Source of the DNA: Bacteroidales bacterium
GTDB taxonomy: Bacteria > Bacteroidota > Bacteroidia > Bacteroidales > JAAUTT01
Length of the DNA: 8,991 bases
Assembly: GCA_012031335.1 (NCBI GenBank)
Contig: JAAUTT010000127.1
Location: 1 to 8,991 of the forward strand
Direction of reading: 5' to 3'
In this document: piece after piece, positions 1 to 7,806 of the stretch
How the letters are laid out: every line of letters begins with the position of its first letter
Position numbering within the stretch: the first letter of the stretch is position 1
Made by a program: the position numbers and the translations under genes
The notes under the pieces: model-generated
Databases searched by the model: none
The model's input: the letters and a program-made list of their open reading frames with translations, nothing else
What the model was told of the DNA's origin: nothing

Positions 1-825
1 GAAATTTGACCGGATACTGTCGAGCGTATTTATATTAATGGCAGTAACCTTACCGATGGAAATTAAAAGAATCGGTTCGTATACACCAATACCAAATGGT
101 ATTTGGTCTGTTATTGAATCCTCAAAAACATTACTAATTACTTTATTCATTTTGCTAAATCTAACCTTAACGGTATCGTCTAAAATTTGAATCTGATTTT
201 TATAAGTGTCATAAAGCATTTTACTTATTTCAGCCGTTCTTTTTGAATTTTTCTCGAGATTCATGAAAATTTCCCCGTAAATCATCCCCCAAACTGGTTC
301 GGCCGAATTACAGTAAATCAATGTTGCACGGTAATAATTGGATGGGAAACGAGGTTCGGCGGCAATACCATCTTCATAAAAACGAATAGCTTCAAGATAT
401 TTTTGCTGATTCCAAAATACATTACCTTTTTCGAGATACAACCTCCCCGATTTTGGAAATTTCTTCAATCCTTTGTCATATGTTTTTAAAGCCTCCTCAG
501 GTTTACCTGATATATCCAGCAAATTCCCCAACATTTGAAAACATTGATCGTTGGAATTTTTATATTTAACAGCTTTTTCGTAAAAAATCAGTGATGATTT
601 GTATTCTTCCTTTAAAAAGTAGGCATAACCAATTTCATAATCATAAATGTAATTATCCTTATCAAGTCTTTTTGCTTGCTGTAGCAGGGCAATTGCCTCA
701 TCGGGGAAACCGTCATCAATAAGCTTTACAGCCTTTTTGACATTACTTTCGGCTAATTCCGATTTATTCTGTGAAAAAACAACCCCGGTAACGGATAAAA
801 AAATACAAAACAAAATTTGCTTCAT
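1..825 (-). CDS. Secreted TPR-repeat protein, 3' end beyond window
   Basis: The minus strand is open from an ATG at 825-823 to the left edge, giving 275 residues without a stop, so the gene is partial and its C terminus is missing. Residues 1-19 form a signal peptide (MKQ, then a hydrophobic ILFCIFLSVTGVVF stretch, likely cleavage after VFS or VFSQ). Four 34-residue tetratricopeptide repeats follow in register, about residues 25-58, 59-92, 93-126 and 127-160, with typical pairs such as YDYEIGYAYFLKEEYKSSL and FYEDGIAAEP. The remainder (SAEPVWGMIYGEIFMNLE, then YEPILLISIG) is not TPR-like and looks like the conserved C-terminal part of a Bacteroidota family of about 400 residues; that family length is from memory. 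TPR arrays bind other proteins, so a periplasmic scaffold role is an inference and no partner is visible. No strong Shine-Dalgarno sequence precedes the start. The gene is transcribed divergently from the dehydrogenase gene. Confidence 0.88.
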   Translation of the reverse strand, partial: MKQILFCIFLSVTGVVFSQNKSELAESNVKKAVKLIDDGFPDEAIALLQQAKRLDKDNYIYDYEIGYAYFLKEEYKSSLIFYEKAVKYKNSNDQCFQMLGNLLDISGKPEEALKTYDKGLKKFPKSGRLYLEKGNVFWNQQKYLEAIRFYEDGIAAEPRFPSNYYRATLIYCNSAEPVWGMIYGEIFMNLEKNSKRTAEISKMLYDTYKNQIQILDDTVKVRFSKMNKVISNVFEDSITDQIPFGIGVYEPILLISIGKVTAININTLDSIRSNF

Positions 826-1023
826 AACGCCATAGATAGTTAGCCTTTAGTTTTGTTATTTATCTATGATTAATTATCTATAAAAATATATATTTAGCTC
901 AATACAAGGGAAAAGAGGCAACATTTATTTAACAAATAAATAAATTTTTCGCAAAACCCCGATCACTAGGATATTTGGAACATTTTTTACAACTGAACTG
1001 TTTCTTTGAAAAAGAACAATTGT
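826..1023. promoter_or_regulatory. Divergent intergenic region, presumably with both promoters
   Basis: These 198 bases separate the starts of two divergent genes, so promoters for both must lie here or close by. The sequence is very AT-rich. TTATCTAT occurs twice as a direct repeat (860-867 and 874-881), and ATAGATA (832-838) is the inverted partner of both. I could not find a clean Bacteroidota promoter pair (TTTG then TAnnTTTG) on either strand. The nearest plus-strand match is TTTG at 974-977 with TTTCTTTG at 1001-1008, which has one mismatch and a long spacer. The regulatory role is inferred from position only. Confidence 0.4.
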
Positions 1024-1872
1024 ATGAAAAGAAGGGATAGTTACCTCACAATTGGTGCTGTTGGATTAGGAGCAGTACTTGCCTATTCATACCTGACAAA
1101 GAAAAAGAATATTTATGATTTAACCGGAAAGATAGTACTTATAACCGGTGGCTCACGAGGACTTGGGTTGAATATTTCCCGTCAGCTATTAAGGATGGGT
1201 GCCAGGGTGGTTATTTGCGCACGCGATATAAATGAACTTGAGGGCGCTGTACTTGAGCTATCAGGTCCGGGAAACAAGGTAATGGCTATTCAATGCGACA
1301 CTACCGATAAATTGCAGGTAGATAAAATGATTACAATGATTAGAGACAGGTGGGGAAGCGTGGATGTTCTCATAAACAATGCAGGGATAATCCAGGTAGG
1401 CCCTTTCGAAAATATGACTACAGCCGATTTTGAAAATGCTATGAAAACCCATTTCTGGGCCCCTCTATACACTACCATAGCCGTTTTGGAGGATATGAAA
1501 AATAAGAATAACGGAAGAATTGTCAATATATCATCCATAGGAGGCAAAGTGGCCATTCCGCATTTACTTCCCTATACAGCCAGTAAGTTTGCCCTTAACG
1601 GTCTTTCGCAAGGTTTGAGAAGCGAACTGAAAAAGCATAATATAATCGTTACTACAATTAGCCCTGGCCTAATGCGTACCGGCAGCATTCATAATATCAC
1701 CCTAAAAGGCCAGCACAAAAAGGAATATGCCGGATTTAGTATATTGAGCGCTATGCCTCTCCTTACCGTAAGTGCGTCGCATGCAGCAGCAAGAATTATA
1801 AAAGCAGTTCAATTTGGCGAAGCTTCGGTTACAATTTCTTTACCTGCTAAAAGTATTGGCCTCTTTTTATAA
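1024..1872 (+). CDS. Membrane-anchored short-chain dehydrogenase/reductase, main part (frameshifted)
   Basis: This encodes 282 residues of a classical SDR, an NAD(P)-dependent oxidoreductase with a Rossmann fold; the substrate is unknown. Numbered from the ATG at 1024, residues 8-24 form a hydrophobic N-terminal segment, likely a membrane anchor. The cofactor loop is TGGSRGLG at 41-48 (TGxxxGxG), NNAG is at 118-121, the catalytic serine is probably S171, and the YxxxK motif is Y184-K188. The tetrad position that is usually Asn appears to be His143 (THFWAP). The TTG at 1006 would add six residues but has no better ribosome site, so the ATG is preferred. The reading frame is lost at the A4 run 1849-1852: after LPAK the frame gives SIGLFL and stops, while the neighbouring frame continues with the family's usual C terminus. 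The compensated protein would be 345 residues. It may be a pseudogene, or intact with a sequence error. Confidence 0.9.
   Translation: MKRRDSYLTIGAVGLGAVLAYSYLTKKKNIYDLTGKIVLITGGSRGLGLNISRQLLRMGARVVICARDINELEGAVLELSGPGNKVMAIQCDTTDKLQVDKMITMIRDRWGSVDVLINNAGIIQVGPFENMTTADFENAMKTHFWAPLYTTIAVLEDMKNKNNGRIVNISSIGGKVAIPHLLPYTASKFALNGLSQGLRSELKKHNIIVTTISPGLMRTGSIHNITLKGQHKKEYAGFSILSAMPLLTVSASHAAARIIKAVQFGEASVTISLPAKSIGLFL
1849..1852 (+). other. Frameshift site in A4 run of the SDR gene
   Basis: The upstream frame reads CCT GCT AAA AGT and the downstream frame reads GTA TTG GCC from 1853. Skipping one A restores LPAK-VLASFYKKFPGLT. The evidence for a shift is continuous protein similarity across the site and a short overlap of the two open frames. 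It could be a real one-base insertion or a base-calling error. Confidence 0.8.
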
Positions 1873-2062
1873 AAAATTTCCCGGGTTAACCACCGACATT
1901 TTCTCGTTAATCAATCAAATTTTACCCGGAGCTACTGAATCATCGCACGGAAAAACCTCTGAAGAAAGTTATTCAACCATATCACCATCAGTAACAACGG
2001 TTCTCGCCGATAAGGCAGCGGGTGAAAACAATGAAATTTTAAAGGAAAGCCAATACCCCTAA
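1853..2062 (+). CDS. Detached C-terminal part of the SDR
   Basis: These 69 codons belong to the gene that begins at 1024, in the +1 frame. The translation begins VLASFYKKFPGLTTDIFSLI, then has NQILPG, a Gly/Ser-rich linker, and SPSVTTVLADKAAGENNE near the end. From memory, one subgroup of bacterial SDRs ends with the same order of motifs (FPGLT, LhNxhLP, SPSxxTxLxxxAAxxNNE), which is why this is read as the missing tail rather than a separate small gene. The frame is also open back to a TTG at 1814, but that upstream part overlaps the SDR coding sequence and has no start signal. Loss of this tail would remove roughly a fifth of the protein, beyond the catalytic core. Confidence 0.78.
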   Translation, partial: VLASFYKKFPGLTTDIFSLINQILPGATESSHGKTSEESYSTISPSVTTVLADKAAGENNEILKESQYP

Positions 2063-2277
2063 AGTATTTCAAACTGATAATTGTCTTCCTACAAACATCA
2101 TTATAAACAATTTGGAAATCTGAATTTTAGATATTTAAAAAATTTCATGATAACTTATATATAGTTCTGCATATTTTTATAACTTGATTGGCATTTCATT
2201 TACTAATCCGATAAGCCTTTTTGGAAGTAAGTTTACTGGGTTATTAAACAGAAACGAATAACAAACCTAACTATTAC
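2063..2277. other. AT-rich gap upstream of the giant gene, likely holding its promoter
   Basis: These 215 bases contain no coding frame with recognisable content. A weak AT-only hairpin can be drawn around 2116-2140 (AAATCT with AGATATTT), but it is not a convincing rho-independent terminator. No exact TAnnTTTG element was found. The promoter of the giant surface-protein gene is expected here from position. Confidence 0.35.
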
Positions 2278-2970
2278 ATGGTCGATTTTTCCACAAGAAA
2301 CATGCGTAGCAGATACCTGCTGTTGATATCATGTTTATTCGTTATGCTTCCCTTTTCGGAAAGCCTTAGAGCACAAACCCCGGGTATGATTTACGAAAAT
2401 CCAGGCATTACTGTTCTGGACCCGAATGGCGATGGATATGTATCCGCTACGGTCAATGGGTTTATTTCGGATGATGATGCGGAAAGTGAAATCGATTATG
2501 TATCTATCGCGTTTAAAGAAACGGAACCCACCAGCGATCCGGGTCCGGGGCCTAACTGCAGCTTTAATGACATTGTGGACACAGGTTCGGAAGAGCCTAT
2601 TTTTGTTAATTTCGATGGCACTTACCTTCGTTTCAGGTTCAGACTGGGAAATACATCACCCAATTCCAAAGGGTACAGTATATTTATCGATAGCGACCAG
2701 AAATTCGGTTTTACGGGAACAAACAAAGACCCAAATGCTGTTGCAGGCAATCCGGGGTTTGAAATAGAAGTGGTTTTAATGACCAACTTTGGTGTAGCAG
2801 TTTACAATGTAGATGGAACTACTACCCCGGTGCAGGTAGTTGGATATGCCACAAATCCTTACACTTCGCATTGCCAGAAATCAGTTGCTCTAACTACCAA
2901 TTGTGGAAACATAGATGTTTTCTATGACTTTTTTATACCTTTTCTCAAATCTCCGGCAATTTCAGTGTAA
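2278..2970 (+). CDS. Giant protein fragment 1: signal peptide and N-terminal module
   Basis: This is the first open frame of the giant gene, 230 codons, of which the first 221 are genuine. Residues 9-32 form a Sec signal peptide (MRSR, then YLLLISCLFVMLPF, probable cleavage LRA|Q). The mature part starts TPGMIYENPG and has an EF-hand-like loop at 48-56 (DPNGDGYVS), then DDDAESEID, EEPIFVNFDGTYLRFRFRLG, SKGYSIFIDSDQKFG and GNPGFEIEVVL. I recall this motif order from the N termini of large Bacteroidota exoproteins but know no name for the domain; it may be a carbohydrate-binding-like beta-sandwich. The frame is lost at the T4 run 2940-2943: after FFIPF the reading becomes LKSPAISV and stops at 2968-2970, while the next frame carries on with SQISGNFSVTASTPLRFVG. 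No ribosome-binding sequence is evident at either ATG. Confidence 0.85.
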   Translation: MVDFSTRNMRSRYLLLISCLFVMLPFSESLRAQTPGMIYENPGITVLDPNGDGYVSATVNGFISDDDAESEIDYVSIAFKETEPTSDPGPGPNCSFNDIVDTGSEEPIFVNFDGTYLRFRFRLGNTSPNSKGYSIFIDSDQKFGFTGTNKDPNAVAGNPGFEIEVVLMTNFGVAVYNVDGTTTPVQVVGYATNPYTSHCQKSVALTTNCGNIDVFYDFFIPFLKSPAISV

Positions 2971-3185
2971 CAGCTTCCACTCCGCTTCGATTTGTAGGAG
3001 CTACCAGCATGAATCCTGCCGCAGGAATCGGAAATAACGCCATTTCTGATTTTGGAGGAATTGACGATTCAAAATACGGCAATAGCTTCGATCTGCTTTC
3101 GGAAGCCCTGGCCAACAACAGCACTCCGGCTTCCCTCACCAACATCCAGGCTGGGAATCCTGTTCCTGATCGCTCTGCATGCCCT
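2374..3185 (+). other. N-terminal module of the giant protein (spans frameshift 1)
   Basis: This covers compensated residues 33-303. Continuity across the break is shown by FFIPF-SQISGNFSVTASTPLRF followed by GATSMNPAAGIGNNAISD and FGGIDDSKYG. The strong constraint on acidic and glycine residues, with two clusters of Asp (DPNGDG and DSDQKFG), suggests calcium-supported folding. No catalytic motif is visible. A binding or folding role is inferred. Confidence 0.55.
2940..2943 (+). other. Frameshift site 1 of the giant gene (T4 run)
   Basis: The observed CCTTTTCTC must become CCTTTTTCTC to keep FFIPFSQISGN in one frame, so one T is missing. Downstream, the frame is open from 2928 and the translation is clearly family-like from 2943, well before its first ATG at 3009, which therefore is not a real start. 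Confidence 0.8.
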
Positions 3186-5309
3186 AATATCAATGGAATA
3201 AATACATCTGCTACAGCTATTTCCGGAACCTCCACCGAAGCCGACAATACATTAATAACCGTAAATATTTACCAGTCCGACGGAACCACTCTGCGCGCCA
3301 CAGGAACTGCTCTTGTGAGTGGCAATACCTGGTCAGTTAATGTTTCCGGTTTGCTTCCAGCAATAACCCTTGCCGGAGATAACATTGTTAAAGCAACAGC
3401 GACTGCACCTGGCAAAGGACTCTCGGCCGACAATTGCGATGTGGAAACAGTTACCAGTTGTACAGTAACAACGGCAATTCCAACATCAACCGAAATAAAG
3501 CCCATAGCCGGAAATAAAGGTTTTGATGTAATTCTGCCCACAAGGCCAATTGGAACAATTATAACATTATACAATAAAACTTATGGTGTACAAGATATTA
3601 CAGCAACCGGCCTTACCCTTAAAACACCCGCCAGCAATCCTGTTACCACAACAGCAAGTCCCCAAACCATAAGCTTTGAATGCCAAACCGGCAATTGTTT
3701 TGGAAATGGAGCCTACTATTTCACCTTTCAGGAACCGGGAAAATGCATTTCTGCATTTTATATGGCATGCGATTATACCACAGGCTTACCCAGTACAACA
3801 CCTGCGATAACAACCAATCCGATTACAACCGAGACCACCACTATTGCCGGTACAGGAGTTAGCGGTTCAACCATATACCTTTATGGTGATGATATTTTAC
3901 TTGGAACAGCTTTGGTTAACGGATCCAATACATGGACGGTTACCGTTTCTCCGGGGGTTATAAAACAATGCATGACTGTAATGGCCACGCAGCTAGAGAC
4001 AGGAAAATGTATTTCGGCTGCAACATTGGCCAAAACAGCAGTTTTGACAGCTAACGCCCCGGTTATTACAGGTTCGTATTGCATTCCATCGGCTACAACT
4101 GTTGCAAATGTTTCCGGAGTTTATAGCGGAACAGCAGGTGACTCTATTCATATCTATGATAATGGCACCAAAGCAGGATCAGCTATATGCGATGCTTATG
4201 GCAAATGGTCGGTTACCGGCTTAAATATTGCCATTGGCAGCACCATTACGGCAAAGGCATCCAAATACCCTTGTTTGGGAATAAGTGTTTCATCAAATGC
4301 TGTTATAGTTACTACAATCTCAACAAATCCTGCCGGAATTGCAATTACAGGTCCGGTAGAGGAGAATACGCTATCGGTTAGTGGTACAAATGGAAGAAAC
4401 GGTGATCTTTTAAAACTTTATATCGACGAATCGCTGCTTGGTTCGGTAACCGTTCCGGCATCAGGAAACTGGACAATCCCTTTAAACCCTGCTGATCTAT
4501 ATGCAGGAGGAAATCTGACTGTAACATCCACCACAGGAGTCAACTGCGAAAGTTCACAATCGGGCATCCTGGCTACTGTAACCTGCATAGCTCCCATTAC
4601 CACTCTCAGTCTATCCCCGGCAACAGTGCAGATTTGTGCAGGAAATACCATTTCAGTCACCGTACAGTTACCGGAAAGTGGCGTAATTTACCAGCTTTAT
4701 AACGGAGCAACGGCTACAGGATCATCGGTATATGGATCCGGAGCCAGCATTATTTTGACCTCGGGTAATTTATACAGTACAACAACATTATCGGTAAGGG
4801 CTTCGAAAATATCGCCCGTGGCTTGTTTTTCAACACTTACATCAACCGTTGCGGTAACGGTAAATCCACTCCCAACCACCAGTTTAACAGTTTTGCCGGC
4901 TACTGCGAATGTCTGCAGTGGCACAACCAAAACTATAACAGTTGCCAATTCGCAATCTGGAGTAAATTATGTATTGAAAGATATTTCAGATAATTCGGTT
5001 GAAAGTGCAACAGTTGCCGGTACAGGATTGGCTGCACCAATTTCCTTAACAACAGGTATTCTCAACAATTCTGTTACACTTAAGGTTGCTGCGAGCAATG
5101 CTTCCACAGGATGTACGGCCGATCTCACATCCCAATCGGCATTAACAGTTGGGCCCTGTGCAGACATATCCATTGGCAACGCCACTTTGGATGAGGGTAA
5201 TGCAGGCACCAAAAAACTTTTCCTTTACGGTAAGCTTGTCCGAAACTTTAGGGTCCAACATTACCATAGATTATGCCTCCTCCGATGGGAGTGCTGCCAC
5301 AACAGATAA
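3009..5309 (+). CDS. Giant protein fragment 2: Ig-like domain region
   Basis: This is the middle open frame. The ATG at 3009 is an internal methionine; true coding in this frame begins at about 2943 and ends at about 5210. It completes the N-terminal module and then encodes beta-sandwich repeats with alternating Thr/Ser/Val strands. Four units carry the signature of bacterial Ig-like domains, a tryptophan strand near the centre or end: GNTWSVNVSGL, NTWTVTVSPG, GKWSVTGLN and GNWTIPLNP. Two further units (from about 4587 and 4869) begin with similar LSPATVQIC and VLPATANVC strands. The last part starts the first Calx-beta repeat (ATLDEGNAGTK) and then loses frame at the A6 run, giving about 30 nonsense residues (LFLYGKLVRNF and on) before the stop. 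No enzymatic motif was seen. The likely role is a stalk or adhesive region outside the cell. Confidence 0.83.
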   Translation: MNPAAGIGNNAISDFGGIDDSKYGNSFDLLSEALANNSTPASLTNIQAGNPVPDRSACPNINGINTSATAISGTSTEADNTLITVNIYQSDGTTLRATGTALVSGNTWSVNVSGLLPAITLAGDNIVKATATAPGKGLSADNCDVETVTSCTVTTAIPTSTEIKPIAGNKGFDVILPTRPIGTIITLYNKTYGVQDITATGLTLKTPASNPVTTTASPQTISFECQTGNCFGNGAYYFTFQEPGKCISAFYMACDYTTGLPSTTPAITTNPITTETTTIAGTGVSGSTIYLYGDDILLGTALVNGSNTWTVTVSPGVIKQCMTVMATQLETGKCISAATLAKTAVLTANAPVITGSYCIPSATTVANVSGVYSGTAGDSIHIYDNGTKAGSAICDAYGKWSVTGLNIAIGSTITAKASKYPCLGISVSSNAVIVTTISTNPAGIAITGPVEENTLSVSGTNGRNGDLLKLYIDESLLGSVTVPASGNWTIPLNPADLYAGGNLTVTSTTGVNCESSQSGILATVTCIAPITTLSLSPATVQICAGNTISVTVQLPESGVIYQLYNGATATGSSVYGSGASIILTSGNLYSTTTLSVRASKISPVACFSTLTSTVAVTVNPLPTTSLTVLPATANVCSGTTKTITVANSQSGVNYVLKDISDNSVESATVAGTGLAAPISLTTGILNNSVTLKVAASNASTGCTADLTSQSALTVGPCADISIGNATLDEGNAGTKKLFLYGKLVRNFRVQHYHRLCLLRWECCHNR
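3186..5159 (+). other. Ig-like domain tract, about six domains plus a Cys-containing insert
   Basis: Approximate units are 3186-3465 (Ig-like, GNTWSV), 3480-3790 (a different segment with FECQTGNC and GKCISAFYMAC), 3790-4055 (Ig-like, NTWTV), 4056-4320 (GKWSV), 4321-4586 (GNWTI), 4587-4868 (LSPATVQIC type) and 4869-5159 (VLPATANVC type). Boundaries were judged by eye from recurring strand patterns. Unlike the arrays further downstream these units vary in length and are strongly diverged. Most contain one or more cysteines, which would allow disulfides in an exported protein. Confidence 0.6.
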
Positions 5310-7806
5310 TGATTATGTATCAACATCAGGAACGTTGACAATTCCGGCAGGTTCTTTATCAGGGACAATTCAGGTAACAGTTAATGGCGATAGTAAATTC
5401 GAAACGAATGAAACCTTTGACGTAGTTATAAGTAATCCTTCCTCCGGAAATATCATTGACAACACCGGAACAGGAACTATCACAAACGATGATACTACAC
5501 CTGTTTTAACTATTTACGATACATCAGGAAACGAAGGCACGGATCTGAGTTTTACAGTTAGCCTGAACAATACCAGTTATCAAACAATTACGGTCAACTA
5601 CCAGAGTAACGATGGCATTGCTACTGTTGCTGATAATGACTATACCGCTATCCCCCTTTCCACACTAACATTTCTGCCAGGCGATATAAGTAAAACGATA
5701 ACTATAAATTCAACGGCAGATACCAAATACGAATCCAATGAAACGCTTACTATAAAGCTGAGCGGAATCTCAAATGCTACCTTCGGCGACGATACCGGAA
5801 CCGGAACAATAAATAACGAGGATGCGCTGCCTGCCATCAGCATCAACAATGTTGCAGCAGATGAAGGAAACGGGATTTCGTTCGCAATAACATTGGACCA
5901 TGCGAGTTATCAAAACCTGACCGTTGATTACATGACAACCGATGTAAATGCAACAACAGCTGACAACGATTACACAGGAATTTCCACATCAACACTTACT
6001 TTCGCAGCCGGAGAAACATCAAAAAACATAACGGTAAATACAACTTCCGACACTAAATATGAAACAGACGAAACCTTTGAATTAAAATTAAGCAATCCTA
6101 TAAATGCTACCATTGCAGACAACACAGGTACAGGAACCATTACAAACGACGACCCGCAACCCGTAATAACAATCAATGATGTTACAACAGCGGAAGGCAG
6201 TGCTCTTGCATTTACAGTTTCGCTCAGCAGACCAAGCTACCAGGATATTACTGTAAATTACGCTACAGCCGATGGTTCCGCAACAGCAGCTGATGCAGAT
6301 TTCACTGCCATAGCATCCACAAGCCTGACTTTCCTTGCCGGAGAAACGAGTAAAACAATCACGGTTAACACAACCACCGATACCAAATTCGAATTAGACG
6401 AAGACTTTCAGATTAAACTGAGTGGAGCCGTTAACGCAACCATAACAGACGATACAGGTATCGGAACCATTACCAACAACGATACACAACCGGCTATCAG
6501 TATAAATAATACCTTAGCTGATGAAGGAAATAACCTGACCTTTACCGTTTCGTTAAATCATGCAAGTTATCAGACCATAACAGTAAACTATAGCACCACT
6601 GATGGCACAGCTAAAACTTCCGATAACGATTATACAGGCATTGGATCAACAACGCTGACTTTTCTTCCCGGAGAAATAAATAAAAGCATTACTGTAATTA
6701 CAACTACCGACAATAAGTTTGAAACAGACGAAACGCTGGATATTTCACTAAGTGGAGCCTTAAATGCCTCGCTTAACAACACTACCGGAACCGGAACCAT
6801 TACCAACGAAGACTCTCAGCCTTCCATAAGTATAAATAATGTTACAGCAAATGAAGGAAATAGTCTCAACTTTACCGTAAGTCTTAACCATGCCAGTTAC
6901 CAGACCATTGCAGTAAATTATGCCACTGCCAATGGAACAGCAACAACGTCTGACAACGATTATATAGCCATTGCTTCGACTACATTGACCTTCCTTTCTG
7001 GTGAGACATCGAAAACTGTTACAGTTTCCACCACTACCGACAATAAATATGAGCAAAATGAAACACTGGATGTAAACCTCAGTGGTGAAACCAATGCCAC
7101 ACTAGCAATAGCCAAGGGAGTGGGAACAATTTCAAACAACGACAACCTTCCGGAGATAAGTATCAGTGACAATTCTGTACCTGAAGGATCAAATCTTTCG
7201 TTTTCTGTTACATTATCCAATCCAAGCGACCAAATTATCACAGTCGATTATTCCACATCCAATGGAACAGCTACTGATACCGACAACGATTATACAGCCA
7301 TTGCATCAACAACACTTACCTTTGCTGCCAGCGAAACAAATAAAACCATAACGGTTCTCACTACCGGCGATACAAAATACGAACAGGGAGAATACATGCA
7401 GGTGGATTTAACAAATCCCGTAAATGCCACAATTGGATCAGGATCAGCCACTGGTACTATTTTGAATAACGATGGGTTACCACAGGTAGTTTTAAGTCTT
7501 AGCAGCCTAAGCTTTTCCGAAAATGCAGGATCAGCATCAGTAATTGCAACGCTAAACAGAACAAGTTATCAAAATGTACTGATTTCGCTGACATTTAATG
7601 GTACAGCGGGAAATACTACTGACTTTACGGTTGCGAGCACAACAATTACAGTTCCTGCTGGTTCAACCTCGGCATCGGCAACAATAACCGCCATAGAAGA
7701 TGCTATTGTTGAAGGAAATGAAACCATTATAATAGACATTTCGGGAGTAACAAATGGATCGGAAAATGGCACCCAACAGGTTACAGCTACCATATTGGAT
7801 AACGAT
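5163..7806 (+). repeat. Array of eight Calx-beta repeats
   Basis: Calx-beta domains are calcium-binding beta-sandwiches named from Na/Ca exchangers and integrin beta-4, and are common in bacterial adhesins. Units by nucleotide are about 5163-5493, 5494-5823, 5824-6153, 6154-6483, 6484-6813, 6814-7143, 7144-7473 and 7474-7806. Recurrent motifs in order are I-S-I-N-N, D/N-E-G, FTVSLNHASYQ, ITVNYxTxDGTA, DNDYTxI, STTLTFLPGE, KTITVxTTxDxKxE, ETxxLxLSG, NAT, TGTITNxD. Acidic residues in DEG, DNDY and the ends match the family's calcium sites. Repeats 2-7 are each exactly 330 bases. Repeats 5 and 6 share about two thirds of their residues by hand alignment. Repeat 1 is slightly longer and carries the frameshift; repeat 8 is clearly more diverged. 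Confidence 0.88.

Noticed and set aside
974..1008. Possible Bacteroidota promoter (TTTG then TTTCTTTG) for the SDR gene
   Set aside because: The second element differs from TAnnTTTG, the spacer is about 23 bases and the resulting leader would be very short. Too weak to call.
1006..1023. TTG start of the SDR at 1006
   Set aside because: It adds only six residues, is a rare start and has no ribosome-binding advantage over the ATG at 1024.
1261..1556. Two minus-strand open frames inside the SDR gene
   Set aside because: They overlap the catalytic core coding region entirely and show no recognisable protein features.
2116..2140. Hairpin AAATCT/AGATATTT as terminator of the SDR gene
   Set aside because: The stem is AT-only, imperfect and not followed by a clear T-run on the coding strand.
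2926..2943. Programmed -1 frameshifting at the T-rich stretch before 2943
   Set aside because: Slipping at the upstream T6 would give LYTFSQ instead of FFIPFSQ, the codon phase does not fit a standard X-XXY-YYZ site, and a single missing T explains the data more simply.
3009..3011. ATG as the start of a separate gene
   Set aside because: Coding similarity to the N-terminal module begins upstream at 2943 in the same frame, and there is no signal peptide after this ATG.
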